64,000 bases of DNA from Phlebopus portentosus (GCA_037892935.1 JAYXKI010000007.1:1302001-1366000); one strand, 5' to 3'; positions 12,401 through 25,498 are shown, numbered from the stretch's first letter. Notes: generated by a model not told the origin, from the sequence alone. Numbers and translations are program-made.

Positions 12401-13022
12401 GCCTAGACAACAGCCGTCACCGTCAGAATAGCATCACGCTGCAACAGGCACCCTCGACTTTCACACACCTCTGCCACCGTCAAATTGCCCAGAAACTCAC
12501 ATCAATATCCTCCAGAGCGTCTAGAAAATACATCCATCGTCGCCGAGAAGTATATACAGTTATAGCAGAGACAGCAGCTTAACTCGTGCGTGGTTGAAGA
12601 GAGCAAGAGTCAGTCGGAACGAGCCCAGGTTTGAATCTCAGTCTGAAGCGGCGACAGCGGAATCCCTGTCGGAGTGTACACGTCCCTACGCGTATGTCGT
12701 TCCTCATTCGATCTCCGCGCAAACCATACTCACTGCGCTCACCATTCTCATCGTCGTTGTCTGCTTGGTCGTCGTACTTGTTCATCATGCAGTCGTTGAA
12801 CGTTAATATTCAGTCTGAATTGGTCTCGAGCGTTGGCTCCAGGTCTCCGTGCCAAAATACTTGGCTTTCTAGTTATCGTGCGTGTCCTTCGTTCGTATTC
12901 AAATAAATTCAAAAGATCTCATCATCGACTATACACAGTTGAACTGCTCACGAGTGTCTGTCTGAGCTTTGTAATCCACTCTAATACCTCATCAAGATTC
13001 TGCCCTCTTCGTCGACTTCCTC
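9481..13022. other. Long region without recognisable genes
   Basis: Only short, unlike-protein open frames occur on either strand. A small tandem repeat of TGTCCG units sits near 12363-12384. The last several hundred bases must include the promoter and leader of the Zn2Cys6 gene at 13023; a 70-codon frame at 12594-12806 could be an upstream ORF but has no support. Confidence 0.4.
12363..12384 (+). repeat. Short TGTCCG tandem repeat
   Basis: Three and a half copies of a six-base unit directly visible, roughly 640 bases upstream of the Zn2Cys6 start codon. No function is implied. Confidence 0.6.
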
Positions 13023-14367
13023 ATGGCCGATACTCAGGACAAGGGTGTGAACCAACCGATTGTTGAACAGCAGCAACAGGCTCAGCAGACCCAGCCGCCG
13101 ATGTATGCCTTCCAACAACCGAGCCAGTATACAGTCGGATACCCTCCCTTGTACCCGTACCCTCCACCTCCTCAGGACGCCAACGGCCATCCCCCTGACC
13201 CAAATGCAGCCCCTGGTGCCTACATGATGGCCTTTCCCCCGCCTCCTCCAGGAATGATCTACGCATATCCAACACCTCAGGGTAAGAGTGCTAGCTCTGC
13301 AACAGTGAAAATGTCTGACCGTAACCCATTGTTTGCGCCAGGCTATACCGGTGTGCCTTTTGCAGCACCTGGCATGCCACTTCCAACAGCTCTAGCTCGT
13401 CCAAAACGAAAGCAAGTCAAGATGGCTGTAAGCTGTCATATAAGTAGTCCTTCTTGGAATTAGCTTAGGATGAATTAATTCTAGTGCACGAACTGCGCAG
13501 CTGCATGCAAGCGCTGTGACGAAGGTCGCCCCTGTGAACGATGCTGCAAATATGGAATATCCGATACCTGCGTCAATGGCTTGCGCAAGGAGCGCAAGAA
13601 GGGTCTTAAGCGCGGCCCATACAAACGCAAGAGCAAAGCTGCCGAGGAAACATCATATGAAGGTTAGACAATGCGATTGTCTGCACCTCCCTCACGTCTG
13701 ATTGACCCCTTTTATTTAGGTTTCACGCCTGAACAAAGTGCAACAGGTACGCAGATAGGCTCCATGTGCACTGGATATGCCATCAATCTCATTGACCTGC
13801 GTTTGCCTAGGCTTTTATCAGCCATACTTTTATCCGCCTCCCGGCTTCGTTGCTGTAGGCCCCGATGGGCAACCAGTACAAGGTGACCCATCCGGCGCCC
13901 AGCAAGGGATGCAGCCGCAGTATTACTCGCTGCAACCATATCCGCCGTTCGCGTTTCCGCATGGCGCTGCAGGCGGTTATCCAATAATGCCTGGGCAAAT
14001 GTTACCTCCATCCACTTCTTCAGGTACAGAAACCGATGGCGAGAGCGCCACTGCTGGAGCTCAGCCTCCGACGACAACGGCCGCAAGCCATAATGACGGT
14101 GAAGGCTCCGTCGATGATGGTCAGGCTAATAATCGCAAAAAGCGCAAGTCAGGTACCAGTGCCTCGGCTAACGGCAGGGAGGAGCAGGGTGAGTTTGTGC
14201 TGACAGCGTCGCTCTACGTGTCAGGCTTGTTGCTGATCATGACTGATTGTGTATGTCTGCCGTTTTGTGGAAAAGCAGGATTGTCCAAACGGGCAGGAAA
14301 GAGGGTAGCTGCAAATGGCGCTGATCATGGCCCTGGAAACAGTCTTATAGGTGGAACGAACACATAG
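13023..14367 (+). CDS. Zn(II)2Cys6 transcription factor with Pro/Gln/Tyr-rich flanks
   Basis: Predicted nuclear DNA-binding regulator. Six exons fit in phase: 13023-13281, 13342-13427, 13485-13662, 13720-13746, 13811-14188 and 14279-14367, 338 residues. An N-terminal Gln/Pro/Tyr-rich segment precedes KRKQVKMACTNCAAACKRC, a binuclear cluster with spacing C-X2-C-X6-C-X5-C-X2-C-X8-C (about residues 115-143), followed by a strongly basic RKERKKGLKRGPYKRK. The rest is low complexity and ends with a basic KKRK stretch. There is no fungal-specific middle homology region. The fourth exon is only 27 bases. An extra Cys follows the fifth cluster cysteine (ERCCKYG). The cluster with its flanking KRKQVK and GPYKRK is a type I know from fungi, but I cannot name an orthologue. 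Confidence 0.88.
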
Positions 14368-17300
14368 GCTTGGTGCGGTGATGTTGTGTCGCGGCATGGG
14401 AGGGAGGTGTTGCGAAACGATCAAATCACACCTCCCTTTCCAGGACTTGTAAGCAACACTGTACCGTGACTTGCCGAAGCACACTTCTTAACCCAGTTTT
14501 TATGCAGCTACATCCCAAGCGCTTGACCTCGTGGCACTCTCCGGGAGACGCATAGCTTCATTCGTTTCCCTCTCGTCTGCTTCTCTATCCTTCGTTTTGG
14601 GAATTTCAAATCGATTGTCAACGGAGTTCTCTTTGCTCTATCCCTGGCGTGAGCATTATGCAATATGCATCCCTTTTTTATATCTATTCAAATCTTCAGT
14701 TGCGCGCTGTCTTCTCACTCCACGACACCTTTTCTGTACCTGGTAGTCTCCTTTTTCTCACCTGCTTGCTGGCTTCTCTTCTCGTTATGTCCAAGGCTAT
14801 TTCGTTTCTCTACTTATCCCCTTCCGTCACAACCCTATTCTGTTTCTTCTCGGCGTCCCTCCCGGAGGCCTGCTTATCGACGGCGTCATCAGGCGTGACT
14901 TCCCTTTTCTATGACCATCAAATCGGTCTGCTCAGCGTTCGCGTCGGGTTTGTTGGTCATAGCCTAGCGGATTGGTGTGCGAGTATGGAGCATAACGTCA
15001 AAATCTGTTATGGAGCAATAAAAACTTCCGCAGCATTCCGAGCGGAAGGGCTATGGTCATCGAGCGGCCTAATCGCAGCGTCCCCAGCGACTGACGGCAT
15101 CACCGAATACATTCTGTTTCATCAAGCATTGACAGACCGTTGTTTCCACCCGCCTCGTATATCGCTGTAGATTTCATAATGTCAGTAGCGGAGGTCATGC
15201 TTCTGGCCGGCGGTCTGCTATCTGTCTACGTTTGCGAGGTCCTTCTTCCCCTTCTTCCCGCCGTGTTTCCCTGGTCTCACATGCGCTCCAGCGCCTTCTA
15301 CGAATGTTCTGACTGGTCCGGCTTTTGCTCTCCCCCTTTATTCTATTGTGCTTTGTTTGACTGCTCTCCATGATTCTCTCGGCTAGTCCTCTCCCCCATG
15401 CAATCATTCACCCCATATTTAATATTAGTGTTTCTCTTAGCGGCACCATATCTTCGTCCCCTTCTTTCTGATATATCTGTACGATAGGCGAGTAACCACT
15501 GTTCTCTAGGATCACAGATCCGTCTCTTTCGTTGGATTGGTTTCATTTGGTATTGCGCTGTTCAGATGTCGAATGTTACGAGAAGGGAGTTGTTGGTAGA
15601 TGTACGAGGAAAAAATGTGATGAAAACCCAAAACTCTCTGTGTTTGATTTATTATCGCGTGTCGTGGCAGCAATCAATGATCTCTCTATTTGTACTGACT
15701 TTCCGCTACTGTTGCGATGTTTCCGGCGATGTTGGTAAATCTTCGAGGTACCACATTACTAAATTTCTTCGGCTCATCCTTTAACAGTGACTTAAACATT
15801 AAGAATTAATGTTGGAATGAGAATGAAGAATCGAGGCCGTCGTTAAGGAGGATTTACATGAAGGTACTTTACGGCTTGGTTTATGAGTTTGTCGAGGTCG
15901 CGGAAGACAAGATATAGAAAGGTTGATGGATAGTGGAAATGAAATGACGGAAGCAAGGCTGCAGGACAATCGGTGTGAATTAAATTTATCTCCATGATAT
16001 TCACCCTCCGCTAACGTCGGTGAATGCATTGGTACCTTAAGTGACCTTAAAGTTCATTCGCGAAATGAAATCGAGTCTATTTCTCCAAGTTAGTCGCTTG
16101 CATGTTACCCCTAGATTACTATCGTGCTGAATCAATTCACGCTGACCAAATACCGTGGAAGACCCAGCTCATAGAGGCACTAGACTCCTTTGTGAGCTAG
16201 CGAAGAGTCTATATACCTCCCTTCAATCCTCAGAAGAGATAGAACTTTGTCAATAAAAGTATCGGAGAAGTGCGTCATTACAGGACCGGTCATAGCATTT
16301 AATTACAGAGATTAGAATCGATGAAACCAGTGGACAAGCGCACACCTCATGGGGAAGCCCTCAATTATGATGATCGATCTTTCTATGAAACGAAGTAGGA
16401 TACCGGAGGTGATGTGTCGATATGCGAGTGGCTCTTCAACCTCACAAACGAGAACCATATTCGAGTCGGGGAACATTATACTTCCGGTGGACTTCTAGAT
16501 ACGCTTTGTTCGGCCAAGATTAGGATACCGATGGTCCGATCTCAGCCTCTCGATCATATACGAAGACGAAAGTAGCAGAAGCATATTACAGGGAATACGA
16601 GCATTGCATCGAACTGCAAAGCCTGTGATTGCCGAAGAATGAATGAATCCAGAGAAAAACCTGAAACAGTTACCGAATTCTCTGCACACCGTACGAACAT
16701 AGGAAGGCTGGAAGAATACTAACTTAATTGGTACTCGAAGAAGTCAGAAAACTCCTATTTTACGATGGCGCCACGAACGCCAAGGTAAAATAAGCCACCT
16801 AAGAACAGAACGAAGGCAACTTGTTGAGTCCTTGAGCTTATGTACATTGGAGATATCTTCCCTAATGAGATGCAATCAATCCATTTATTAGTCCTGCATA
16901 CGGAGCAAAGTTTCGTGAGAGCAACGTTTTCTTTACGATACTTGAAAAATAGGGAGCAGCTCGGAGGCTCAGTGGTTCAAAAATAATACTCAGAACAACG
17001 GATAAACAGGGAACCAAATAGAGGCACACAAAACGCAATAAACGACATGTTGCTGTGCATCGAATCAGCAATGCCATCAAAACGTTCTCTGTTTAATTCA
17101 TCAACAGTTTTCATACAGACGATCACTAATTTGTTAGGACCTAGCTTCATTAGATGACCAGGCGTGAATTAAAAATAGTGTTGTATGGCAACCTTACCCT
17201 GGGAGAAGCACTCCTCATCCTGAATAATAGACGAAATATCGGGCTAAAATTACGATAATGTGTGTATTCTGAGAGACTATCGAGCGGCGGGTACATATCT

Positions 17301-17461
17301 ACAGTCATGCGCATCATCCATGATTTCCAGTCAAAACAAGAAAAAGGACACAGAGCGGAAATGCTATACAAATCATCAAGAATAAAATCAAAGGAACAGA
17401 TCTCACGAAATGTCAGACAGCAAGCAAGCGCGCGTGAGAGATATCATTAAGATTAAGGTAG
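14368..17461. other. Long region without recognisable genes
   Basis: The first 1.3 kb is pyrimidine-rich on the plus strand and gives long but compositionally simple open frames (for example 14649-15170) with Ser/Phe/Leu runs and no motifs. The remainder is AT-richer. The end borders the 3' side of the sugar transporter. No RNA gene was recognised. Confidence 0.4.
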
Positions 17462-19609
17462 CTAAGCGAGCCTCTCCAGATGAACACCTGATTCAGAGAC
17501 TTTCTCGCTCAGATCGTGGCTTTCCTTTCGTTCCGGAGCGTGCGGTCCTGCGACCAGCTCGGCAGCATCGATGCCGTCGAATAGGGCAGAGGTCTCCTCT
17601 AGTGTCCGACCCTTAGTCTCTATTATGAAAATGTAGCAGAATATTGTTTCGAACACTAGCCAACAGGCATAAACAATCTAAGAAAGGTGGTTTAGATCAA
17701 TATTATCGAACAGAACGAGTCCAGAGACGTACGTAGTAGCGCCAAGAAAGTGCTCCGAGCGCGACGGGGTTGACGTATTGGTTGAAGATAAGAGCCAGAG
17801 AGATTGTAAAATTGAAGATGTTGAATCCCTTTGCACGCAGAGCGTAGGGTAGAATTTCGACCGTGTATGATACAATCAGGGGCGTAAAGGCAATACTGTG
17901 AAAAGAGGTAAGTTTGAGCCTCCTTCAAAGAAGCCATTTTCACTGACTCGTAAGCCATATAGAATAGGAAGATGAACGCGATGGTCCCATGGGCAGCCGC
18001 CATGTTCCCATCATTTGATAGCTTAAAGCAGATAGTCTGGGCAGTCCAGAAGACTAGCATACCAATACATGACGTCAGGAACAAGATGCGCCTGCCTAGC
18101 CGATCGGCGAGGAATGATGCGGTGACCGCGACGGCAAGGTTCCAGATTTGCAAAATACCATTGATGAGAAGCTGGATCGTCGGATCTGTGATCCCGATTG
18201 CATCGAATACCTTGTTCAGATAGTACGACACTAGCCCATTGCCCGACCACTGAGAGAAGAAGGCAATTGCGATGATGATGCGTATTCGCTTGCGGTTGCC
18301 GGGAGAGGTGATGAACGATTTCCAGCCAATATTCGAGGCCACTGTCCTGTCAAACTCAATGGCAGCCCTGATCTCTTCGAATTCGTATTGGACAAGCGGG
18401 TCTGATCTAAGAAATGATTTGCATTATAAAAAATCACAGCAAGGTTGTGGATCATGCACTTACTCGTTGCCGTCAGCATGATAGTAGGCCAAGGTACGAA
18501 GGGCCTGGGCCTCATGGCCTTTGCTTACAAGCCATCTTGGTGACTCTGGGGCGAACCAGACAAGGCACACTTGAAAGATTGAAGGCAGGCCTTGAAGAAG
18601 CGAAGGAAGACGCCATGACCATGAGCTATATATATGTAATTCAGCAAAGAAATAATACATTCGTATCTTCCAAGACACTTACCTCGGGATTCTGAAGCTA
18701 CCATATGTGGTCCAGGCAGCACTGTACGTTACGTAGTGTGTGAGACATGAAGATTTATAATAATTATTAAAAGAGTCTTACACAATTGACCCAGAGTACC
18801 AAAGGGAATTGTAGAGTGAGGTCAGAGAAGCACGGTCAGGAGGATATGCAATCTCTGAGACAAGCATTGGAGCTGAGTTGGCAGCAAAGCTAAGTCCAAA
18901 GCCGATCAAGAATCTGTGATGCAGAAGGTAAGATAAGTAGCTAAGTTCCCAAGAACGTAAAAATATTACCGAGCGCCAATGAACATATTGACCGACTGGG
19001 AAGCTGTCTGTAATGCAGTCGCAACACACATGATAGAAGCGCCGAGAAAGACAGTTGGACGTCGACCAAGATAGTCCGACGCATAAGGCGCGAAAGGATA
19101 TGCGGCGAGAGAACCAATGTTCTGTTTCGTAAAGTTAGCTAAGGGAAAATGCTCCTTCATCACTACAACTTACCTGGATGGCATTGAGAAGACCAAGCAT
19201 CGAGTTGGTAGGATTATCAAATGCTTCTTTCCATTGGCTTAAGGACTGGAGTCCATTCATCATGCTTCCATCAAAACCATTCGTCGAAGAAGTGACCAAA
19301 CTAGAGAGAACACAAAATTAGCAACATAGTAAAAAATGTTTTTCGGGGACCAAAGAATGCGACACGACACAGAAGCGTAGTGAATAAAAGACGAGTAAAA
19401 ACGTACAAGAGTACAATCCAGCCATTTAGAGCGATGAGCCTACGAAAGAAGACCTGAGATTAGCACTCAATAAAGGAAATGCCGAATCTTCGGGGGACAG
19501 CGATAGAACTACACACGCACCGCCAGTTGTTGTACCATTTCCTGTTCGGATCCAGGAGATGAGCATACCCGACAGCTGAGTTATCCAACACAGCAGCTCC
19601 AGCACCCAT
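17462..19609 (-). CDS. MFS sugar transporter (lactose permease/hexose type)
   Basis: Plasma-membrane sugar porter with about twelve predicted membrane segments, multi-exon. Start MGAGAAVLDNSAVGYAHLLD at 19609. Hallmarks in order: SDYLGRRP after the second segment, SQSVNMFIGARFLIGFGLS, PESPRWLVSKG before the central loop, FSQWSGNGLVSYYLNKVF, ADRLGRR, YDIAFTPLIVSYTVEILPY with RAKG, and ETKGRTLEETSALFDG near the end. The YDIAFTPL junction needs the donor GA|GTCAGT near 17951. A hydrophilic tail ends ESGVHLERLA. Substrate cannot be read from sequence; the pattern resembles fungal lactose/cellodextrin-type porters. It lies 3' to 3' of nothing obvious; its upstream side (19610-20527) separates it from the glucosidase gene on the same strand. 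Confidence 0.93.
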
Positions 19610-20527
19610 GGTTTGCGGTGAAGATATGGAGTATCGAGGTAGATAGGTCGAATGAGAGGCGGGAATAGGATTCCATCAAGTGTTCCGACCCCTTATAAGC
19701 TTGTGATCATGCCATTCAAACGGCCATGGTCAGGCTACCGGGATAAAAAAGAACGCGGCCCTAGTTGCCTGTCTACTCCCACTGTGGACGGATCCTCCGA
19801 CGTTCCCCCTCCCGGCGACCTCTTTCCATTCAATCTACGCCTACGGATGCTCTGGATGAGCCAACATCTCAAAATAAACCGGTCATCTGACCAGGTATTA
19901 TGGCGTGTGAGATATGCGAGTATGGGGGAACGAGAGAAGCCTGATTTGAAACCAGCGCCAATATCGCACTGGAACGGGCCTTTCCATTTTGAGGCCGTGT
20001 TCGAGAATACAGCTTCCGAGAACACATGGAAGCTTTAACTTGTGCGGTGATGTACTTGTGTACAAAGGAAGTCAGTTTTGAGACGAACTAGACAAAAACG
20101 ATCCGTCAGTTCATGGAAAGGTCGTGTAATGCATCTTGCATTCCAACGATGCAAAAGAGGTTCCCGTTTATCGTCAAGACTGATTAGTCGAGTGTTTAAA
20201 GAACAGCCCGCGTAAACAGTGTTCCTTTTCTGGGTAAAAAGAAAGGTACATTGCCTTCGTGAAGATGATGATGTGTTCCGCTTGAAGGCTTAGGACGTGG
20301 AATACTGCGGCGCGATTGATTCGCCTATCATGCCCGGACCGCGGGAGTGGTCAAATGGCCGTCGAAACCTCGGACAGAAAATATCAAATATGAATGGAAG
20401 AATACAGAGCATACATTGAGCTGAACACCATAATAGTGGTGGCAGAAGATTCTTCATCGATTCACGTATTGTACATATAGGTCAATGCGAATTTCATAGG
20501 AATGCTGGGCTTTTTCATCTGCATTCG
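19610..20527. other. Upstream region of the sugar transporter
   Basis: Holds the transporter promoter and the 3' flank of the GH5 gene. A 128-codon open frame at 19652-20038 has no recognisable feature and is not called. Confidence 0.4.
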
Positions 20528-22289
20528 TCAATAAGATTCTTGCAAAGTTCTTCTTGCTGCCGCGATGCCTCGAGATAAGCCATGTTCTATTTCTATAGTG
20601 AGAAAAGGACGTCAGATTTTAGCTCATTATGACGCACCAAACTCCCATATATTGCCGCTGTGACCCTTTTCTCTGGTGTGCGTGAATGCTCTTCTCTTTG
20701 CCCATTGACCCATGAACCCTAGTTCTGGGACAGCAGAGCCAACTTCGAATGAGAAGAAAATAAACGCGTCATCCCAGCCTCTGACGAAACCTTCTTCAAA
20801 ACGCCAGTGCTCATAATGACCTGGGTGCTGAGTCCAAAACCCTGCATGTTCGCTCAAAGCTTTTTGCTTCTCCGCGTCCATTCTCATCCGATCGTTGGAG
20901 ACTCGCTTGCCCGGTACTCGCCGAATCCCATACCAGCTTGGCATAATCTCCGCGACAGTTGTGTCGCGTAAGCTCCATCCGGCATCCCACCCGTCTTTCT
21001 TGTAGGTCCAGAAGTACCAGCCGGCGCAATGTCGCTCAAAGATATCGAGTTCCGCTCGGGCAAACACACGGCGCTGTCGGTCTTGTTCACCCGCTTCGCC
21101 CGAACGCAGCGAGGCCGGGTTGAGGGCCGCACTGAATTCGGCGATGACAATGTTACCGCGACTAGCTTGCGACCGTGCGGCCAGCTCGCCGTCCATATGC
21201 GTTCTGAGCACACCTGCGTGATCATCACCCGAAAGGCGATGATCCTCTCCGGTAAAGCACCGGTACAGGTGGTGGTCTACCACCACAAAGTCGGATTCGG
21301 GTCGTGAACCGACGAAACCGGCATAATGGTTTGTGTCCCACGCATCATGAATGTAAAGAGGTAAAGTAGGTGCAACACGACGCAGCTCGTCTATTGTGGC
21401 AGAATACCAGCCCTGGAGAGCATTGTGGTTCTTTGGCTCGTTCAATAATTGCAGTCCAACCACATTCTCTTTCATATGTAGCTCTCTTGCGAGAACGCAA
21501 AGAACGTGCTGGGTATGTGCCATATTCTTGTGCTCGTAGAATCGAACAGGTCCGGTCTGGCCGCTATGCGCATCATCATTTTGCTTGCCGGCTGCGGCAT
21601 GCAAATCTATGCATAAAACGGAGTCAATACGCGGGCCCGACGATAGCGAAGACTACTGTACGGGCCTATCAATACGCCGATACCAAATGTCGATGCCGTG
21701 TCAATCGCTCGAAGAATCCGGGACCAGGCACCAGAGAACACGGTCCCAAAATCGGAAAAGTCTGTACCGTCCAGGACGGAAGGATCTGCCCCACAAACGT
21801 GATAGAATCCGATCTATGTCATTTGAGAAAAATTGACTGATGAACCTTCCTGTCGCTACTCACCGGGATACGGACAGTATTGATCCCATGGTCAGATAAC
21901 CAGACCCAGTCAGCCTCGGTAATCCAGTTGTCCCAATGATTCTCGAGAATCTCCTTTGCATTCTCTCCTCTTGCAGTATCGTAGTCACTAACGGCCGGGG
22001 CTTTGGCGCCACGAAATGGTGCGTCGCTTATCCAGCGTTCAAGTGTAAACCAGGAACCTGAGATCGTATCACTGGTTAAAACGGACAGGCGAAACTTGGT
22101 ATTGATGCCTTACTGACCGAGATTGACGCCCCTTTGCTTCCGGTATCTGTAGACATCTTGCAGACTTATTGGTCCATCATAAGCATCGACTGTAACGGGC
22201 GGTTTGTCGTGACCATAGTTTGCTAGCTTGCCAGTCCTGCCCAAGAACTTGTTCAGCTTCCGCTGAGCCTTTTCAGCCAGAAAGTCCAT
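20528..22289 (-). CDS. GH5 family glucan 1,3-beta-glucosidase
   Basis: Retaining glycoside hydrolase acting on beta-1,3 (or related) glucans. Multi-exon; start MDFLAEKAQRKLNKFLG at 22289. Family marks in order: RGVNLGSWFTLERWI, DHGINTVRIP, IGFYHVCG, GAWSRILRAI, FGIGVLIDLHAA, LLNEPKN with the acid/base glutamate, YIHDAWD, DHHLYRCF, VIAEFSAAL with the nucleophile glutamate, and GWYFWTYKKDGWDAGWSL. No signal peptide is seen at the N-terminus, which suggests an intracellular enzyme like fission-yeast Exg3. The last short exon gives IWEFEHGLSRGIAAARR; another frame in that exon is possible. It shares a 279-base divergent upstream region with the prenyltransferase gene. Confidence 0.9.
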
Positions 22290-22568
22290 GTTAACTAGTT
22301 ATCTCAAGGACGATGATGGTTGATGTTCAGGTCATTCAGCCAAGCGTTTCCCAACCTCTTTCTTTCTGCCGAGACGGCAGTGAAGAATAGACCCTCGAAA
22401 TCAAGGAGGCGTGTATTCGACACAGCAACCGACCGCAGTCGTGGATGACATAAGCGAAAGATGTCTGCTCTGCCTTGACAAAAGCGAGCACGTGACTCTG
22501 GAAGGGTCAAGTGAGCTACTGTAGATGTAGATATTGCGAAGCTGCGTTCCTCTTGCTCGTATTTCACC

Positions 22569-23821
22569 ATGGCCAAGCTATACAGAGATCGTCCAGAGTG
22601 GGCGGACATTACACCAGTGCCACAGCATGAACCAAGCGCTAACCCAATTGCTCCGATCTTTTATACTGAAGCCTGCGAGTATCTGAGCAAACGGTACTTC
22701 TATCGTCAAGCTGATCGTTGAATGATTAGACAAAGATGCTACGGATTATTTTCGAGGAGTCGTGAAAGCGGGTGAGATGAGCGAGCGCGTCCTGACGCTG
22801 ACAGAAAGCGTCATACGTATGAACCCGGCTCATTATTCGGCGTGGTACGTACACATCTCAATGTACAGTTAGACGCGCGTGTCATCCATATTCTGTTCTA
22901 TCCCGGAGGACAGGCAATATAGATATCGAACACTTCTAGCCATCAACGCTCCTTTGGACGAAGAGCTCGAGCTTATGGACGAGCTAGCGGAGAAGTTTCT
23001 GAAGAATTATCAAGTCTGGCATCATAGACGATTATTACTGCAACGTGGTGCTCTTGCCAAGACACCTGCTGCCGAACTCGCTTTTATCGCACGTGGACTT
23101 TCCTATGATGCAAAGAACTATCATACATGGGCGTATAGGCAATGGATTCTCGCCTACTTCAACCAGGATGCACTCTGGGAAGGCGAGATGCGTTATATTG
23201 AAAATATGCTCGAAGACGATGTCAGAAACAATTCTGCATGGCATCATCGTTTCTTCGTGGTATTCTCCAACGGAGTAAGGAAGGGCGATGAAGACAGGGA
23301 GGATACGATCAGGAGAGAAGTGTCTTTCACGAAAGAGAAGATCGCTTTAGCGCCAAATAATGCATCGGCATGGAATTACTTGCGCGGCGTTTTAGAGCAC
23401 TCCGACACTCCATTCGCTTCGTTGAGGGAGTTTGTCCTACCTTACACGGTTCCCGCGCATTCCTCGTTGGATGACGTGAGGGATGATTCAGTCGTTGATT
23501 TGGAGAATCCTCGGCCATCTCCCGGTGCTGATTTGCCCTGCCCCGCAGCGATTGAGTTTCTTGCGGACATCCATGAGGCGGTGGGGGGTAATCAGATACA
23601 GGACGCGATTAAGGTGGAGTACTCATTAATTTCGCATTCTGGTGTCAGACCTTCAGCTCATATCTTTCCGACAGTTATGGAAGTCGCTTGCGGATGAGCA
23701 TGATACCATACGGAAGAGGTATGTCTTTACTATCTGATTGTTTTCCTAAACAATCGATGATTTTCCGCCTAGATACTGGGAGCATCGCATCTCGGAGGCG
23801 CAGGCGTCTCGGGACTCATGA
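22569..23821 (+). CDS. RAM2: Protein farnesyl/geranylgeranyltransferase type I alpha subunit
   Basis: Common alpha subunit of the CaaX prenyltransferases (cytosol). The N-terminus has EWADITPVPQ and PIFYTEAYKDATDYFRG, then PPTA repeats: MNPAHYSAWQYRYRTL, NYQVWHHRRLLL, NYHTWAYRQWIL, NNSAWHHRFFVV and NASAWNYLRGVL. About 330 residues, usual for the family. The first intron, to yield the expected YTEAYKDATDYF, must be 22675-22729 with a GC donor (T|GCGAGT); no GT donor gives an in-phase product. Later introns near 22843-22911, 23612-23671 and 23719-23772 are ordinary. The stop at 23819-23821 follows EAQASRDS. Confidence 0.93.
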
Positions 23822-24641
23822 GTCGGATATTAAACCCGGCTTCGTTCCGCTTTATGACACGTAACTGGATGACGTATTTTAGAATTTATTCCCCCTGTGA
23901 AAGCTTAAAGTTTACTTTGTTCTGAACGCATCGATCCGTTCATTTCGATTCGTGACGTATGCAATCTCCGCGATAGTGGCTTCATGGTCACGGGCGCTCT
24001 TGAGCATGGTTTGCACGCTTTCCCCGCGTGCTTCTGAAGGTGCTTGCCATATCTATGAAGGGAAGCGCATCCGATCAATCAAAGTTTATTTACTTGATGT
24101 CCCTTCTCTGAGAAATAGATGGAACGGTATGTTATAAATAATAAATATCAAATCATTTTCGTAAGGTAGCGGAATTACAGCACGGGAGATAAGGACAAGC
24201 ATGAAACTGAACGGATCTGAACATGGGGCATTAGGGAAATTGTGTCAAGCAAGTCTATGGATAGTGTTATCATTTTTAGAAAGGAAATCTATGCACGATT
24301 CATGCGGTTTGGACATGAGGAGGGAACATCTAGTTCAGAAACATAGCAAAACGAGAAGAGAGAACATGAGTGGGAGGCACATGGCAGACTGTGGAAATGC
24401 AGGACAAAATGTGAAATTGCATACGATCTTGGCAAGCAGGGCAGTCAAAGACAGGACGATACTGTGGAGAGGCATAGACGAAGTAGACGAGATAAAGAAA
24501 GGTATGTGGACATAGCTGCTAGCATATTTGGCAAGAACAAGCTAGTGCACACTCAGCGAGGTGCGTAATGGCCTGTGTGAATAGGTCGTTACAATAAATT
24601 CTCATTTTATTCTCTAAGATAGCTTACAAAAGGTTTGATGT
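23822..24641. other. Intergenic, nothing recognised
   Basis: Convergent 3' flanks of the prenyltransferase gene and the small Zn2Cys6 gene. Open frames here, including 24201-24515, have no recognisable features. Confidence 0.4.
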
Positions 24642-25498
24642 TTAGCCATTGAATAAGTTTTGGAAAGATTGAAGAGTTTCATCATAAAGTTGACGACGGC
24701 ACGCCTCACAAGGACGCTTGCACCGCTGGCAGCTCTGAAGGATCTGGTCAGTTATTGGTCCTGAAGGCGAAGAAGCTGACTCACGGAGGAACAGGATGGG
24801 CCAGCGGTAGGAGCAGTCGGAGGACTACGAGCCAATCAACACAAACACGCTTACTCACAATCGAAAACGGGAATTTACCTTAATTGGAAAGGCTGAAAAG
24901 TTGACGTCTGAGCAGCCTCTACGGGTATAATCGGGTCATGAGTCCAGGAGCTTGCGGCATCGACAATCTGATTGCCAAAGGCCAATGAGGTTTGAGCCAT
25001 CTGGGTGGTGTTGTTCGTTGGCCAAAGCTGGGCATCCTGAAACCCATCCATCGACGTGAGAGACCGTGTCCCTGAGAATACGGGTTAACTTACAATAAAA
25101 GCCGGCGCAAGAGCTACCGACGCAGTCTGCTGCGGAACCGTTGGGGTGAGCAGGGTTCCCTCAGTATGATGGTCACCAACATGAGTGTTCTGAACTGAAT
25201 TATCTAGCCGTCAGCACTATCAATGCTATGCATATGAACGGCAAAATGTGGTCGACTCACCTCTCTTGTTTCTCTGAGCTTTCTTTTGCTGCTTTTCGAC
25301 CCATTTCTTCGTATGCGTGGGTCCACTGCAAGGTTTCTTTGCCGCAGCGCAATTGGTGCACGTGTTCGATCCAGGCACTTGTTCGCACTGCGAGTCGTAG
25401 AAGGGTACAATGAGTTACTACACTTTTCTGGTCTAAGAGCATGTAATAATTACTTTGATCTTCTTGTCCCTACAGCTTTCGCATGCAATTTTCCGCAT
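24642..25498 (-). CDS. Small Zn(II)2Cys6 protein with C-terminal CxxC cluster
   Basis: Predicted DNA-binding protein, probably nuclear. It starts MRKIACESCRDKKIK at 25498; an intron with donor GTAATT then falls exactly before the third cysteine and the next exon gives CEQVPGSNTCTNCAAAKKPC, completing C-X2-C-X6-C-X8-C-X2-C-X6-C. A basic stretch (KKWVEKQQKKAQRNKR) follows, then short exons of low complexity with Gln/Thr/Pro. The proposed last exon carries SCQRCKRPCEACRRQ, a second compact cysteine group C-X2-C-X4-C-X2-C, and ends at a TAA at 24642. No middle homology region is present. First two exons are secure; the downstream joins are in phase but inferred. It resembles the two tandem genes at 31 and 33 kb in layout. 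Confidence 0.7.

Noticed and set aside
14649..15170. 173-codon open frame on the plus strand
   Set aside because: Pyrimidine-rich composition explains the lack of stops; residues are Ser/Phe/Leu runs without motif or splice-supported extension.
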